DNA of 64,000 nucleotides, taken from the NCBI RefSeq assembly GCF_025151535.1, contig NZ_CP102288.1:2010501-2074500 (forward strand), given 5' to 3'. Every line of letters starts with the position of its first letter. Position 1 is the first letter of the stretch. The stretch is from Segatella copri DSM 18205 (GTDB taxonomy: Bacteria; Bacteroidota; Bacteroidia; Bacteroidales; Bacteroidaceae). A program made the translations under genes and the position numbers. This document shows positions 24,725 to 33,767 of the stretch, piece after piece. The notes under the pieces were generated by a model that saw nothing but the letters and a program-made list of their open reading frames with translations, did not search any database and was not told the origin of the DNA.

Positions 24725-25945
24725 TTAAACCTCATAGAGTTTCATCGTATCCTGACGGGTAAATGCCAACTCCTTATAGAAATCGCGGAGATAAGCCGAT
24801 ATTTCCGCCTTATCATCAGCAGATGCGAAGAGATTCTCGCCCAACTGCCTTTCCAGCGAGCTCAAGCCATCCGAAAGGTTTTCTATCTCTCCCTCGTAAT
24901 CCCTTCCATCCTCCGGATTCCTGCGTACACGATGATATTTGATGTCCTCAGCAAGCGCATTCTTCATCTCCACGAGTTTATCTGCAAAAGGAGAAAAGAG
25001 GGCACGGATCACGATGTTTCGGATAGCATCCCGCTCTTCCGGTTCCTGCCACAGACAATGGTAGATAGGCAGCAAATCGCAGATATCCACCTCTTCCCTA
25101 TCCTGCATAAAGGCTGAAGTGCGAAGCAGGCGGACGATATTCTTCCATCTTCGGTCACTCACATAAATGTTTCTGCGCTCGGCAGCCTCATCCACATTCA
25201 CGGCTCTCAGAGATTTACGAATGGCAGAAATTGCATCAAGCACCTCCTCCTTCACGCCAATCTTACAGATTTTCTCCGCCCATTCAGCATACTCCTCAGC
25301 AGTAATCTTCAAATCAGAAAAATCTGCGTTATCTGCGAAATCTGCGTGACCTAAAACCCCTGTAGAACCAGAGAAATCTGCGTGAGATTCCAGCAGCATC
25401 GCCCGGAAATTCTTCTCCAGCTTAATCGGTCGGCTTTCTATTCTGATAACGAATCGGTCCCAGAGCGCCTCCAGTCCTTCTCCCTTAGCCGGCAACTCAT
25501 TGCTTGCAGCCACGAGAAGTTTCAGAGGAAGATGCATTTCCCGATTGCCGTTTCTGAAGATTTTCTCGTTAATCACCGTAAGGAGCGTGTTCTGGATAGC
25601 AGGTCCCGCCTTCCAGATTTCATCCAGGAAAACCACATCGGCAGTAGGCAGATAACCCTCCACCGCACGTTCGTAAGTATCCGAAGTCTTCAGTTTCTGA
25701 ATGCTCACCGGACCGAAAATTTCATCGGGAGTAGAGAATCGCGACATCAGATACTCAAAGCTCTGAGCCTCCCTGAATGCCGTCTTCAACTGTCTGGCCA
25801 CCATACTCTTTGCCACACCCGGAGGTCCCAGCAGGATGATACTCTCACCTGCCAGAGCAGCCAGGAGCGAGAGCGATATCTCCGTCTCCTTCTCATAAAT
25901 GCCCCGGTTCATCTCACCGAGTAATTGTTTGAATCTTTCAAGCAT
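24725..25945 (-). CDS. RavA-like MoxR-family AAA+ ATPase
   Basis: 406 residues. AAA+ core with Walker A GPPGVAKS (40-47), the FEYLMSRFSTPDEIFGP block characteristic of RavA, Walker B DVVFLDEIWKA (about 103-113), sensor-1 VAASNELP and the lid region that follows. A coiled/helical C-terminal segment (ENLSDGLSSLERQL) replaces the LARA domain of E. coli RavA, which is ~90 residues longer. First gene of a three-gene operon ending with a ViaA-like protein. Expected to be a hexameric chaperone-like ATPase. Confidence 0.87.
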   Translation of the reverse strand: MLERFKQLLGEMNRGIYEKETEISLSLLAALAGESIILLGPPGVAKSMVARQLKTAFREAQSFEYLMSRFSTPDEIFGPVSIQKLKTSDTYERAVEGYLPTADVVFLDEIWKAGPAIQNTLLTVINEKIFRNGNREMHLPLKLLVAASNELPAKGEGLEALWDRFVIRIESRPIKLEKNFRAMLLESHADFSGSTGVLGHADFADNADFSDLKITAEEYAEWAEKICKIGVKEEVLDAISAIRKSLRAVNVDEAAERRNIYVSDRRWKNIVRLLRTSAFMQDREEVDICDLLPIYHCLWQEPEERDAIRNIVIRALFSPFADKLVEMKNALAEDIKYHRVRRNPEDGRDYEGEIENLSDGLSSLERQLGENLFASADDKAEISAYLRDFYKELAFTRQDTMKLYEV

Positions 25946-25984
25946 ATTCTTACTTTTCTATTCAGAATCGTATAAAGACGAAAA

Positions 25985-26020
25985 GAAGTTAAGAGATAAA
26001 ATTCATTATCCCTTAACTTC
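25985..26020 (-). terminator. Terminator of asd
   Basis: 14-bp stem with one mismatch (25985-25998 with 26007-26020), followed by TTCTTTTCG on the minus strand. Confidence 0.65.
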
Positions 26021-26051
26021 CTCATATTCTTTTATATAAATAAGGTATGGC

Positions 26052-27065
26052 TTACTTTACGTTGCCCACCTTAATCAAGTACTCAGCAATCTGAACAGCG
26101 TTCAGGGCAGCACCCTTACGAATCTGGTCGCCAGTCAACCACAATGTGTTACCATTGTCATCAGCCAGATCCTTGCGGATACGACCTACATATACATCGT
26201 CCTTACCGGCGCTCTCCAATGGCATTGGATAAACGTAGTTCTGGGCATCATCCTTTACAGTTACGCCTGGAGCAGCCTCCAAAGCCTTGCGGATGTCCTC
26301 TACTGCCAATGGCTTCTCAGTCTCGAACCAAACACTCTCTGAGTGAGAACGGAGTGAAGAAACGCGAACGCAGGTAGCACTGGTGCGAACATCAGAGTGC
26401 ATAATCTTGCGGGTCTCGTTATACATCTTCATCTCCTCCTTGGTATAATCGTTAGGAGTCATCTTGTCAATCTGTGGGATGACATTATATGCCAACTGAT
26501 GAGGGAACTTATTGATATGCTCAGTCTTACCAGTCTCGATGATATCCTTATACTGCTGCTCAAGTTCAGCCATGGCAGCAGCACCAGCACCTGAAGCACT
26601 CTGGTAAGAAGAGATATGAATCTTCTTGATATGGCTCAAGTTATCGATAGGCTTCAACACTACAACCATCATGATGGTGGTACAGTTAGGGTTGGCGATG
26701 ATGTTGCGAGGGCGGTTCAGGGCATCCTCAGCATTTACCTCAGGCACAACCAGAGGCACGTCGTCGCACATACGGAATGCGCTAGAGTTATCAATCATCA
26801 CGGCACCATACTTGGTGATAGTCTCGGCAAACTCCTCTGAAGTGCCGCCACCAGCAGATGTGAAAGCAATATCGACATCTTTAAAGTCATCGTTATGCTG
26901 CAAAAGTTTGACCTCATAGTCCTTTCCCTTGAAGTTGTATTTTCGTCCGGCAGAACGCTCAGAACCAAACAACACCAAATCATCCATAGGGAAATTTCTC
27001 TCAGCAAGGATACGCAGGAATTCCTGTCCAACTGCGCCACTTGCACCAACAATTGCTACTTTCAT
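26052..27065 (-). CDS. asd: Aspartate-semialdehyde dehydrogenase
   Basis: 337 residues. Catalyses the NADPH-dependent reduction of aspartyl phosphate to the semialdehyde, the branch point for lysine/diaminopimelate, threonine and methionine synthesis. Visible: nucleotide-binding [10 protein letters not shown] at the N-terminus, the catalytic cysteine in NPNCTT (about residue 130), [13 protein letters not shown], and the late [15 protein letters not shown] with the active-site His. Length and order are standard. Monocistronic, with a long (~150 nt) leader from a promoter at 27220-27227. Confidence 0.95.
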   Translation of the reverse strand: MKVAIVGASGAVGQEFLRILAERNFPMDDLVLFGSERSAGRKYNFKGKDYEVKLLQHNDDFKDVDIAFTSAGGGTSEEFAETITKYGAVMIDNSSAFRMCDDVPLVVPEVNAEDALNRPRNIIANPNCTTIMMVVVLKPIDNLSHIKKIHISSYQSASGAGAAAMAELEQQYKDIIETGKTEHINKFPHQLAYNVIPQIDKMTPNDYTKEEMKMYNETRKIMHSDVRTSATCVRVSSLRSHSESVWFETEKPLAVEDIRKALEAAPGVTVKDDAQNYVYPMPLESAGKDDVYVGRIRKDLADDNGNTLWLTGDQIRKGAALNAVQIAEYLIKVGNVK

Positions 27066-27219
27066 AATCGAATCTTTTAATTTATAAAGTTGTTATAAGT
27101 GTAAACTGTGGAAGAGAAAGCCAGCCTCCTTATCATCTTCATGATTCCTCATTTTCTGATAGCTTCATGATTTCTCATCTTCTGATAGCCGGAAACTGCT
27201 TATTTTCTCAAATCCGCTG

Positions 27220-27227
27220 CAAAGTTA
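27220..27227 (-). promoter_or_regulatory. -7 element of asd
   Basis: TAACTTTG on the minus strand. Confidence 0.6.
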
Positions 27228-27345
27228 AGACTTTTTCTACAATATCAAGCATAAATTCCCAAAAATTATTGCTTTTTGCTGCAAATTTATCATTTCTGCT
27301 TACTTTTCTGCAAGAATATGCAGAAAATTGGAGAAAAATAGTTGC

Positions 27346-27496
27346 TTATCGTATTCATCAATCAATACGACAGCCCTCATTTCTGTCTTCTGATAAGCTT
27401 TCCCCAACACTGCCTTAAAGCGACTACCTAAAGTCTCGGCCAACTCCTCACGTCCATAGATACGTTCTACTCTTGTATTCCTATAGGATATTTCAT
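27346..27496 (-). pseudogene. Internally deleted AAA-ATPase/PD-(D/E)XK paralogue
   Basis: From the ATG at 27494-27496 the minus strand reads MKYPIGIQ then hits a stop; directly beyond, sequence matching codons ~105-155 of the intact paralogue at 34566-36152 appears (ERIYGREELAETLGSRF and the RAVVLID region). The upstream ~90 bp, including TAACTTTG, is also nearly identical between the two loci. About 300 bp of the 5' coding region is therefore missing, and everything after codon ~155 is gone too. Confidence 0.85.
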
Positions 27497-27724
27497 ATTG
27501 CTGCCGTTTTTAAAATCTTTCGACAAAGTTACAAAAAATAATGATACAAGCAAAGGAATAGCCCGAAAAAATAGTGAGATAGTAGAATCTATTACATTTT
27601 TATGAGAGACTTTTTCCAGACCACACATACATTTTTATTAGGATACACAAATGGGGAAACTAAATATTTTTAATGTTTTTCGAAGTTTTTAACTAAAACG
27701 TTTGGCGATTACAGATTTTTTATC

Positions 27725-27732
27725 TACCTTTG
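27725..27732 (+). promoter_or_regulatory. -7 element of candidate RNA/leader
   Basis: TACCTTTG; predicted start near 27739, more than 400 nt before the next start codon. Confidence 0.65.
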
Positions 27733-27738
27733 CAGCGA

Positions 27739-28104
27739 TTCTTAAATACTCTTGTAAAAGAGAGTTGAAGTTCGCGCCGATTGTAAAGGACAAGATTATC
27801 TGTCGTAACGATGACGATTGGTTTGGGGACTAAAGGATCAAGACATAAGGGAAAGGCGTTTACTTACGCTTTGTTTTGGCTCTTCGAAACTTCGCAACTT
27901 TCAAAGTCAAATCAAAAACGAAAGCAACAGTAGATGTCCAAGTGGGTAGATTGTACACCTTAACATCCTATTTTTTGATAGGATGCAGGGATTGTTATAT
28001 ACTATCGGCGTGGGCTTCTGCGTTGCTCGTTCAGACTTGATGAGCAGTGCGAAGGCCTCGAAGAGCGGGATGAGTGACGAGTACAGACTCCCGCGCTTTT
28101 TTTA
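27739..28104 (+). ncRNA. Candidate ~365-nt structured RNA ending in a terminator
   Basis: Begins after a good promoter and ends with a stem (GCGGGA 28065-28070 / TCCCGC 28089-28094) and seven Ts at 28097-28103. Just before lies an 18-bp hairpin, 28013-28030 with 28040-28057, that pairs at 17 of 18 positions only because many pairs are G-U, as in RNA-selected structure. A smaller hairpin CATCCTAT/ATAGGATG sits at 27964-27985. No ribosome-binding site or convincing ORF is inside; the frame that runs through to the next gene is probably chance. It could be an independent RNA or a riboswitch-like leader of the envelope operon that follows. Confidence 0.5.
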
Positions 28105-28162
28105 TGTCCTACTTTCAAATGTTATATCACAAGCTTTGGAGAGTCGGCTTGTATATATAATA

Positions 28163-29179
28163 ATGTATATGAGCACTAGAAAATTAAATGCTTTGCTATT
28201 ACTTTTAGGTCTCTCATTGCCTGCTATGGCTCAATCTGTAGACTACTCTATTGTTGCCGTTGGCGAAGAAAGCGGACTTGATTTCAAGAAAATCACTTCA
28301 GACAACGATTGCTTGTGCATGCCGGAAGTTAAAAGAAGAGGCAAGAAAATAACATGGTGGTCTGGCAGAGTTATCGCCATGTCACCTACTGAAGAAAAAT
28401 TAGCTTTCTTATCCTATAAGACCAACAATTCAAACATCTATCTGAAAAATCTGACAGGTGCTGGAACTACGCAGCAGCGCACCAATCGCCAGCAAGTAAT
28501 AGATTTTTCTTATTCGCCTGACGGACAGAAAATCTGTTTCACCGAAAAGAATGGTTCTTCCAATCGCATTTTCATCACAGACGCAAACAAAGGATATGGT
28601 TGCCGACAGGTAACAGCAAACGAGTTTGACTTTTCTCCATCTTACAATGCCGACATGAGTCAAATCTTATTTTGCCGTAAAGAAAACTCTGGCAGCTTTG
28701 GCATTTGGAATTATCAATTCAACGACAACTCTTTCTCCAACTTTACGTCTGGATTCAATGCCATACCAGTTCCTAACACCACAGACATTCTCTGTGTAAG
28801 ATCTTCAGGCATTGGAAACAATGAGATATGGAGAATCAATACAGAAACAGGAGTTGAAGAATGCATCGTATCAGAAGGGAACCGCAGCTTCACCTCTCCT
28901 ACTATTTCGCCTGACGGAAAATGGATTTTGATGGTAGGCAGCAGTATGAAAGTTGTTGATGTAGCGGGACAGAATAACCCAAATAAGGTATACCCTAATA
29001 CAGACATCTTCGTTTGCCATATAGACGGAAGTAATCTAACCCAGATTACCTACCATGCTGCAGATGATTTGAGCCCTGTATGGAGTAAAGACGGCAAATA
29101 CATCTATTTTGTATCACAACGTGGCAGCAGCACTCAAACAGCCAATGTTTGGAGGATTCCATTTATGATAAAGAACTAA
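28163..29179 (+). CDS. Exported TolB-like beta-propeller (PD40) protein
   Basis: 338 residues from ATG 28163 (or 336 from ATG 28169). Signal peptide KLNALLLLLGLSLPAMAQ. Repeats of the WD40-like PD40 type are visible: DFSYSPDGQKICFT, FSPSYNADMSQILFC, SPTISPDGKWILMV, LSPVWSKDGKYIYFVS. These form a periplasmic beta-propeller, usually a protein- or glycan-binding scaffold. An open frame extends upstream to 27983 but passes through the terminator-like structure, so it is rejected. First gene of an envelope operon with an OM barrel, a TonB receptor and a DUF4249 lipoprotein. Confidence 0.8.
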   Translation: MYMSTRKLNALLLLLGLSLPAMAQSVDYSIVAVGEESGLDFKKITSDNDCLCMPEVKRRGKKITWWSGRVIAMSPTEEKLAFLSYKTNNSNIYLKNLTGAGTTQQRTNRQQVIDFSYSPDGQKICFTEKNGSSNRIFITDANKGYGCRQVTANEFDFSPSYNADMSQILFCRKENSGSFGIWNYQFNDNSFSNFTSGFNAIPVPNTTDILCVRSSGIGNNEIWRINTETGVEECIVSEGNRSFTSPTISPDGKWILMVGSSMKVVDVAGQNNPNKVYPNTDIFVCHIDGSNLTQITYHAADDLSPVWSKDGKYIYFVSQRGSSTQTANVWRIPFMIKN

Positions 29180-29211
29180 AGTAATTGTTTCATTTTTAAA
29201 TAACAAACATC

Positions 29212-29994
29212 ATGAAAATTAAATTTTTAGCATTAGTAGCAGCGATGATGATCAGTACCACATCGTTTGCACAGTTTTCACAGAGCAAAAGCTCTTCTAA
29301 CAGCAGTAACGAAATCTCCAAGGGTTGGAACAGCCTGTATGTGCAGTACAACAGTATTGGCACCAGCTACAGTCTTTCATCATTCGACTATGGAGATGAA
29401 GATCAGAAAGCGATAGACAATAGCGGTTTGAGCGACAAACTCAATGCATTCTCTATCGGTTACAACCGCGCTATCAATGTGGCACCTTCCATTCCTCTGT
29501 ATGTTGAGTTTGGTGCAGCCCTTCAGTATGCATTCTATTCAGATGAAGCATCAAATGAAGATAAAGGCAGCTATTATACTGATAAATATACCGTAAAATA
29601 TACGGGCCATATACTTACAGCCAAAGTTCCTGTAAGTTTGCTTTACCACATTGCAATTCCAAATTCAGATTTTGCCTTTGAGCCTTTCGCTGGCGTGGAC
29701 TTCAAATACAACATCTCTGGTTCTGGCAAACAGAAAGAGACTGAGGAGTATTCCTATAGAGGAGATGATCCTGAAATCGATGAAGAGACTACTAAGATAG
29801 ACAATTTCTTCGATAAGAAGAAGTGCGATGGTCATCCAGCTAACAGATTCCAGGCAGGTTGGCACGTAGGTGCAAACTTTGTTTACAAGAAGGCATTTAT
29901 CGGTATCTCATACGGTCAGGACTTCTCTAAGTTCCATGACGACATCGACTTGAAGTTCAATACATTGTCAGCAACATTAGGTTGCAGATTCTAA
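29212..29994 (+). CDS. Outer-membrane beta-barrel protein (PorT/OmpA-barrel type)
   Basis: 260 residues with signal peptide MKIKFLALVAAMMISTTSFA. Alternating hydrophobic strands throughout and a C-terminal strand LSATLGCRF ending in Phe, as outer-membrane barrels do. An Asp/Glu-rich loop (ETEEYSYRGDDPEIDEETTKID) probably faces outward. No catalytic motif. It starts 32 nt after the propeller gene and is followed by a hairpin at 30008-30045, so expression of the receptor downstream may be attenuated. Confidence 0.78.
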   Translation: MKIKFLALVAAMMISTTSFAQFSQSKSSSNSSNEISKGWNSLYVQYNSIGTSYSLSSFDYGDEDQKAIDNSGLSDKLNAFSIGYNRAINVAPSIPLYVEFGAALQYAFYSDEASNEDKGSYYTDKYTVKYTGHILTAKVPVSLLYHIAIPNSDFAFEPFAGVDFKYNISGSGKQKETEEYSYRGDDPEIDEETTKIDNFFDKKKCDGHPANRFQAGWHVGANFVYKKAFIGISYGQDFSKFHDDIDLKFNTLSATLGCRF

Positions 29995-30007
29995 TTTATA
30001 TTTTACT

Positions 30008-30045
30008 CGTAGCATTCTCCAAACTTATTTTAGGAGGATGCTACG
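30008..30045 (+). terminator. Intra-operon hairpin, possible attenuator
   Basis: CGTAGCATTCTCC pairs with GGAGGATGCTACG, 13 bp with one mismatch, and sits 14 nt before the receptor start; it is followed by only four Ts, so read-through is likely. Confidence 0.5.
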
Positions 30046-30059
30046 AACTTTTACGCTCT

Positions 30060-32093
30060 ATGAGAAGATATACACTCCTTCTATTGTTTTCCTTTATGAC
30101 TTTAGGGATAATGAATGCACAGAACCTAAAGGATAGTACTTACGAGAAAAGCCAGTCATTGAACGATGTCAACATCACCGCCAAGAAAATTTCTTCTTTC
30201 TTGAAAAGACAAGATGCGACTACCAAACTCGATATTACTTTCATCAATACCCTGCCTAAGATATTAGGCAATACAGACCCTATACATTACCTGCAGACCA
30301 TGCCCGGCATCTCGACCAACAACGAATATGATGCGGGCATACATATCATGGGATGCAGCACAGGACACAACCTGGTGGGTATCAACGGCATACCTGTTTA
30401 CAACGCTGGACACCTTCTTGGACTGTTCTCAACATTCAATCCTTCTCATTTCCAATCCCTCACAGTTGCCACATCGCCAACCAGTGCTGATTTCACAGAG
30501 AGAATCGGTGGTATGGTTTCTTTAAACTCCATTGATACAATTAGCCATAAGATACATGGCAATATAGCAGTAGGACCAATGTCATCGCAAGGCACATTAC
30601 ATTTGCCATTATCCACAAACAGCACCCTTATCCTGTCAGCCCGTATGGCATACCTCAACTTATTATATAGCAAATGGCTTACATTCGACGGAGACAAATT
30701 CAAATATGACTTTAACGACGTGAATCTAACCTATCTTTGGCAACCTAACACAAAAGACAAGGTTTCTATCGACTTTTATACAGGAGGCGACCATGTGAAC
30801 CTCAATATGCCTTACTATCCAGCTGAACTGAAACTCGGCTGGAACAACCTCCTGTTATCTGCCCAATACGAACGGACGTACAATGCCAACGCTAAGACCA
30901 GACAGCAGATATACATCACCTCATATAGCAATGACACTAAGTTTGTACGTGGAAATGAACAGCTTCTTTTGCCAAGCAAGATAACAACAATAGGAGTTGT
31001 CAACCATAGCCAACTGCATCATTGGGGGCTTGGCTATGAACTGAGATATCATGACATTGAACCCCAATCACCTGCCGTTAGCAATTACTATACCAGCAGG
31101 AGCACCAATACGACAGAAAATGCAGCAGAACTATCTGCATACGCAGACTACAAGATAGGAAATGAAAGTCTTTATGCCATCATTGGTGGCAGAGAATGTA
31201 TATACTGGGCATCAAGACAGAAAGCTGACTTTCATTTTTCACCCAACGTTTCCTTCCACTTTCAGGGAGTTTCTTCCAAAGTAGTGATGAACCTATATAG
31301 ACGCTGGCAAAATCTACACCAAACAGGAATATCACAGATAGGATTGCCTTTTGAGTTTTGGGTAAGCTCAGATGATTTTATCAAACCAGAATACGCAGAC
31401 GGTATAAACATCCTGGGAGAAAAAGCCATCGGCAAAAGTGGTTATACCATCAATCTGGAACTGTTTTACAAAAAGCTGTATAATCAAGTGGAATATACCG
31501 GCGACCTGCTAGATTTCAGCAAGTCAACTTATGACTTAAAAAATTATGTAAGACAAGGCAAAGGTTGCAATTATGGTTTTGGAATCATGATTAACAAGCG
31601 ATTTGGAAGCATAAATGGGTGGATAGGCTATACTTACACTCATGCATCCCGTACAATAGAAGGATCAACAGGAAAAGAGACATTCCCGGCATCCAACGAA
31701 CGTCCGCATGAGTTAAATATGGTCTTATCCTACAAGACCAGTAAGCACTTAGTACTCAGCAGCACATTCGTATATGCATCAGGCACACCATTCACAGCCT
31801 CAAAGTCATTTTATGCCATAGACGGCAACATTATATCCCAATACAACGGATACAACCAGAATCGACTTCCTGCATATTCCCGTCTAGACCTATCAGCAGA
31901 TTATACATTTTGCAAAAAGAATCATTCGGAGTATGGAGTAAACTTTTCTTTATACAACGCCCTCAACCATAGAAATCCAATCTACTACAGGTTGCATTTC
32001 CATGAAGTTGACAAAGAAAAGACTTACAGTTACAAACCGCTGAGCTTTGCGGTCAAAGTTCTTCCATCCATCAATTTCTATTGCAAATTTTAA
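30060..32093 (+). CDS. TonB-dependent outer-membrane receptor
   Basis: 677 residues from ATG 30060 (signal peptide RYTLLLLFSFMTLGIMNAQ); the longer frame from 29982 would put the hairpin inside the gene. The plug domain lies at about 30-160 (LNDVNITAKKISSFLK, NTDPIHYLQTMPGIST, MGCSTGHNLVGINGIPVYN) and a 22-strand-type barrel follows to the terminal VLPSINFYCKF. There is no N-terminal carboxypeptidase-like domain and no SusD partner, so this is not a SusC/SusD system. Its DUF4249 neighbour is a common partner of such receptors. The substrate is unknown. Confidence 0.87.
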   Translation: MRRYTLLLLFSFMTLGIMNAQNLKDSTYEKSQSLNDVNITAKKISSFLKRQDATTKLDITFINTLPKILGNTDPIHYLQTMPGISTNNEYDAGIHIMGCSTGHNLVGINGIPVYNAGHLLGLFSTFNPSHFQSLTVATSPTSADFTERIGGMVSLNSIDTISHKIHGNIAVGPMSSQGTLHLPLSTNSTLILSARMAYLNLLYSKWLTFDGDKFKYDFNDVNLTYLWQPNTKDKVSIDFYTGGDHVNLNMPYYPAELKLGWNNLLLSAQYERTYNANAKTRQQIYITSYSNDTKFVRGNEQLLLPSKITTIGVVNHSQLHHWGLGYELRYHDIEPQSPAVSNYYTSRSTNTTENAAELSAYADYKIGNESLYAIIGGRECIYWASRQKADFHFSPNVSFHFQGVSSKVVMNLYRRWQNLHQTGISQIGLPFEFWVSSDDFIKPEYADGINILGEKAIGKSGYTINLELFYKKLYNQVEYTGDLLDFSKSTYDLKNYVRQGKGCNYGFGIMINKRFGSINGWIGYTYTHASRTIEGSTGKETFPASNERPHELNMVLSYKTSKHLVLSSTFVYASGTPFTASKSFYAIDGNIISQYNGYNQNRLPAYSRLDLSADYTFCKKNHSEYGVNFSLYNALNHRNPIYYRLHFHEVDKEKTYSYKPLSFAVKVLPSINFYCKF

Positions 32094-32104
32094 ACAGACA
32101 AGTT

Positions 32105-32950
32105 ATGAAAAAAATATTTGAAGTTCTAATTATAACACTTCTTTTTATGGTTAGCTGCACATCAGATACAATCCCAGACTACCAGCCTCAAATCGTAGTA
32201 GAAGGTTGGATAGAAAACGGACATGCCCCTGTAGTCCGCCTTTATTGTACAGTACCCGTAAACAACAACGAGAACAAACAGGAGGACCTATACAATAATA
32301 CCATCGATGATGCCAACGTAGCCATAACTTGCGATGACCAAACATACGTATTGCATCATGAGATAAATAACAGCTATGAGTCTTCAAGTATTTATACCAG
32401 CAACGAACTTACAGGCATTGCAGGAAGAAGTTACAAACTCACCATTGAGACCAAGGACGGGAAAAAACTAGAAGCAACAACATCCATTCCTTATCCACCC
32501 GAGATTTTAGAGAAAGGTATCAGCCAAGATCTCGGCAAGGGAAAATATAATCTCTATGCCAAGATAGAAGACGATTTAGCTCAACACAGATTCTATAAGG
32601 TATTTGTCAATTTAGATAAGACACATCAAGAAGAGTTTCACAGCTCTTTCTTGGGAGAAAGCGACAATGAGCTTTTCGACAAGCCAAATCCTAAATTACC
32701 GATATATGGCTTTTCCAGAAACAAAAAGGAGAACAGCCACGTTTCCTTTCTGACAAACGAGCAAGTTTCCGTTAAATTATGCAGAGTGGATAATTTTGCT
32801 TACAACTATTGGAGCGAATATGCAAAGATGTTAGAACTATCAAGAAACCCAATATTCACCTACCAACATAACCTCCCCACAAACATAAAAGGAGGAATTG
32901 GTTACTGGCTGGGATATGGAGCTTCACGATTTTCAATCACCATTCCTTAG
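32105..32950 (+). CDS. DUF4249 lipoprotein
   Basis: 281 residues. Lipobox LLFMVSC. The N-terminal strand set (QPQIVVEGWIENGHAPVVRL, then DDANVAITCDDQ and LTGIAGRSYKLTIET) is the DUF4249 pattern, a beta-rich domain found next to TonB receptors in Bacteroidota and thought to sit on the outer membrane. Family members are often longer (about 300-400), so the protein may be slightly short at its C-terminus (ends RFSITIP). Starts 11 nt after the receptor stop. Confidence 0.85.
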   Translation: MKKIFEVLIITLLFMVSCTSDTIPDYQPQIVVEGWIENGHAPVVRLYCTVPVNNNENKQEDLYNNTIDDANVAITCDDQTYVLHHEINNSYESSSIYTSNELTGIAGRSYKLTIETKDGKKLEATTSIPYPPEILEKGISQDLGKGKYNLYAKIEDDLAQHRFYKVFVNLDKTHQEEFHSSFLGESDNELFDKPNPKLPIYGFSRNKKENSHVSFLTNEQVSVKLCRVDNFAYNYWSEYAKMLELSRNPIFTYQHNLPTNIKGGIGYWLGYGASRFSITIP

Positions 32951-32951
32951 T

Positions 32952-33138
32952 TCATTTGATAGAGATTCTTTCAAACATACGTTTGTCTTTTTCGAAATGC
33001 AAAATTGCAAAAATATCACCATGATTGTAGGATAAGGGCAGAAAAGCTGACACCATATACATGATTCCCAGACCAATACCTGCCAAAACGACCAGGCTGC
33101 CTAAGGAAACCAAAGTATATTTTTAATCTTTTCTTCAT
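32952..33138 (-). pseudogene. Small membrane protein gene with a one-base frameshift
   Basis: The minus-strand ATG begins MKKRLK and then leaves the good frame. Removing one A from the AAAAA run at 33120-33124 (T on the plus strand) restores a 61-residue protein: a single membrane helix (LGSLVVLAGIGLGIMYMV) then FLPLSYNHGDIFAILHFEK and a basic/acidic tail ending ERISIK. Either a recent frameshift, a homopolymer sequencing error, or slippage-dependent expression. A 40-bp stretch of it (33006-33045) recurs exactly at 37617-37656. Family not recognised. Confidence 0.6.
33006..33045. repeat. 40-bp repeat, copy 1 (inside the small membrane gene)
   Basis: Identical over 40 bp to 37617-37656; encodes FLPLSYNHGDIFA on the minus strand here. 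Confidence 0.85.
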
Positions 33139-33286
33139 TACATTTTATCTTTTAGTTGTTTTCAGGGGGACAAAGATAATGAATTTATCCGAAACAGCAT
33201 AGAAAGTTGGGGGATAAATGTATGAAATGCCATTCTGTATGTACCAAATGACAAAGAGGAGGCGTCATAAGTCTAAATTACAGTTG

Positions 33287-33374
33287 GCGCATAACAGTTG
33301 ACCTACGCATGCACATCACCTGTTGTGCAAGCGCATATCAGCTGCTATGCAAGCGCACAACAGCTGTTGTGCGA
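33287..33374. repeat. 22-bp palindromic tandem repeat array A
   Basis: Four units. The last two are exact 22-mers beginning GCGCA (33331-33352 and 33353-33374) with a CAGCTG core flanked by inverse-complementary arms; the first two are more diverged. Each unit can form its own hairpin. No gene between 33139 and 33530. Confidence 0.75.
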
Positions 33375-33530
33375 CCGGAGATACTAACTAACTCAAAAAC
33401 ATATACTATCTTTTCTAACAACTTATACTATGTTTTCCAACAACATATCAGTAACATTCCAACAAACAAAAAAGGGTGAATCATTTACTTATGACACACC
33501 CTCTTTGCTAAATCAGACACACAACTGATC

Positions 33531-33764
33531 TTATCTTATAATATTATACTCAAACTCATAATCCCCATTCTTCAGCCATTAGGGAACATCTTCTCTATTT
33601 TTCACAAGGCCTTCAATATGAAACTCCAGACTTTCCTTTGCTTCTTTTTGCAAAGCTTCAAAGGTTGGTGCTGTAAAAACCACCGCTCCTGGTACATTAC
33701 TACCAAGAGAACCGCCATAATTTCTGTCGCACCACGCAACGTCAACAATAATCTTTTCCATCAT
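33531..33764 (-). pseudogene. HicB-like antitoxin gene with premature TAA
   Basis: Codons 1-61 (MMEKIIVDVAWCDRNYGGSL, then VPGAVVFTAPTFEALQKEAK and ESLEFHIEGL) follow the HicB N-terminal fold. After EDVP comes TAA (33579-33581), yet the same frame continues WLKNGDYEFEYNIIR to a second TAA at 33531-33533, exactly the WL.nG.Y....Y ending HicB proteins have. A GAA to TAA change would explain it. Intact length would be 77 residues. No HicA toxin gene is adjacent. Third gene of a coupled trio (3-nt gap to the preceding stop). Confidence 0.75.
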
Positions 33765-33767
33765 GTA

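Noticed and set aside
27983..28162. Upstream extension of the beta-propeller protein
   Set aside because: It would place a terminator and a strong hairpin inside the gene and bury the signal peptide.
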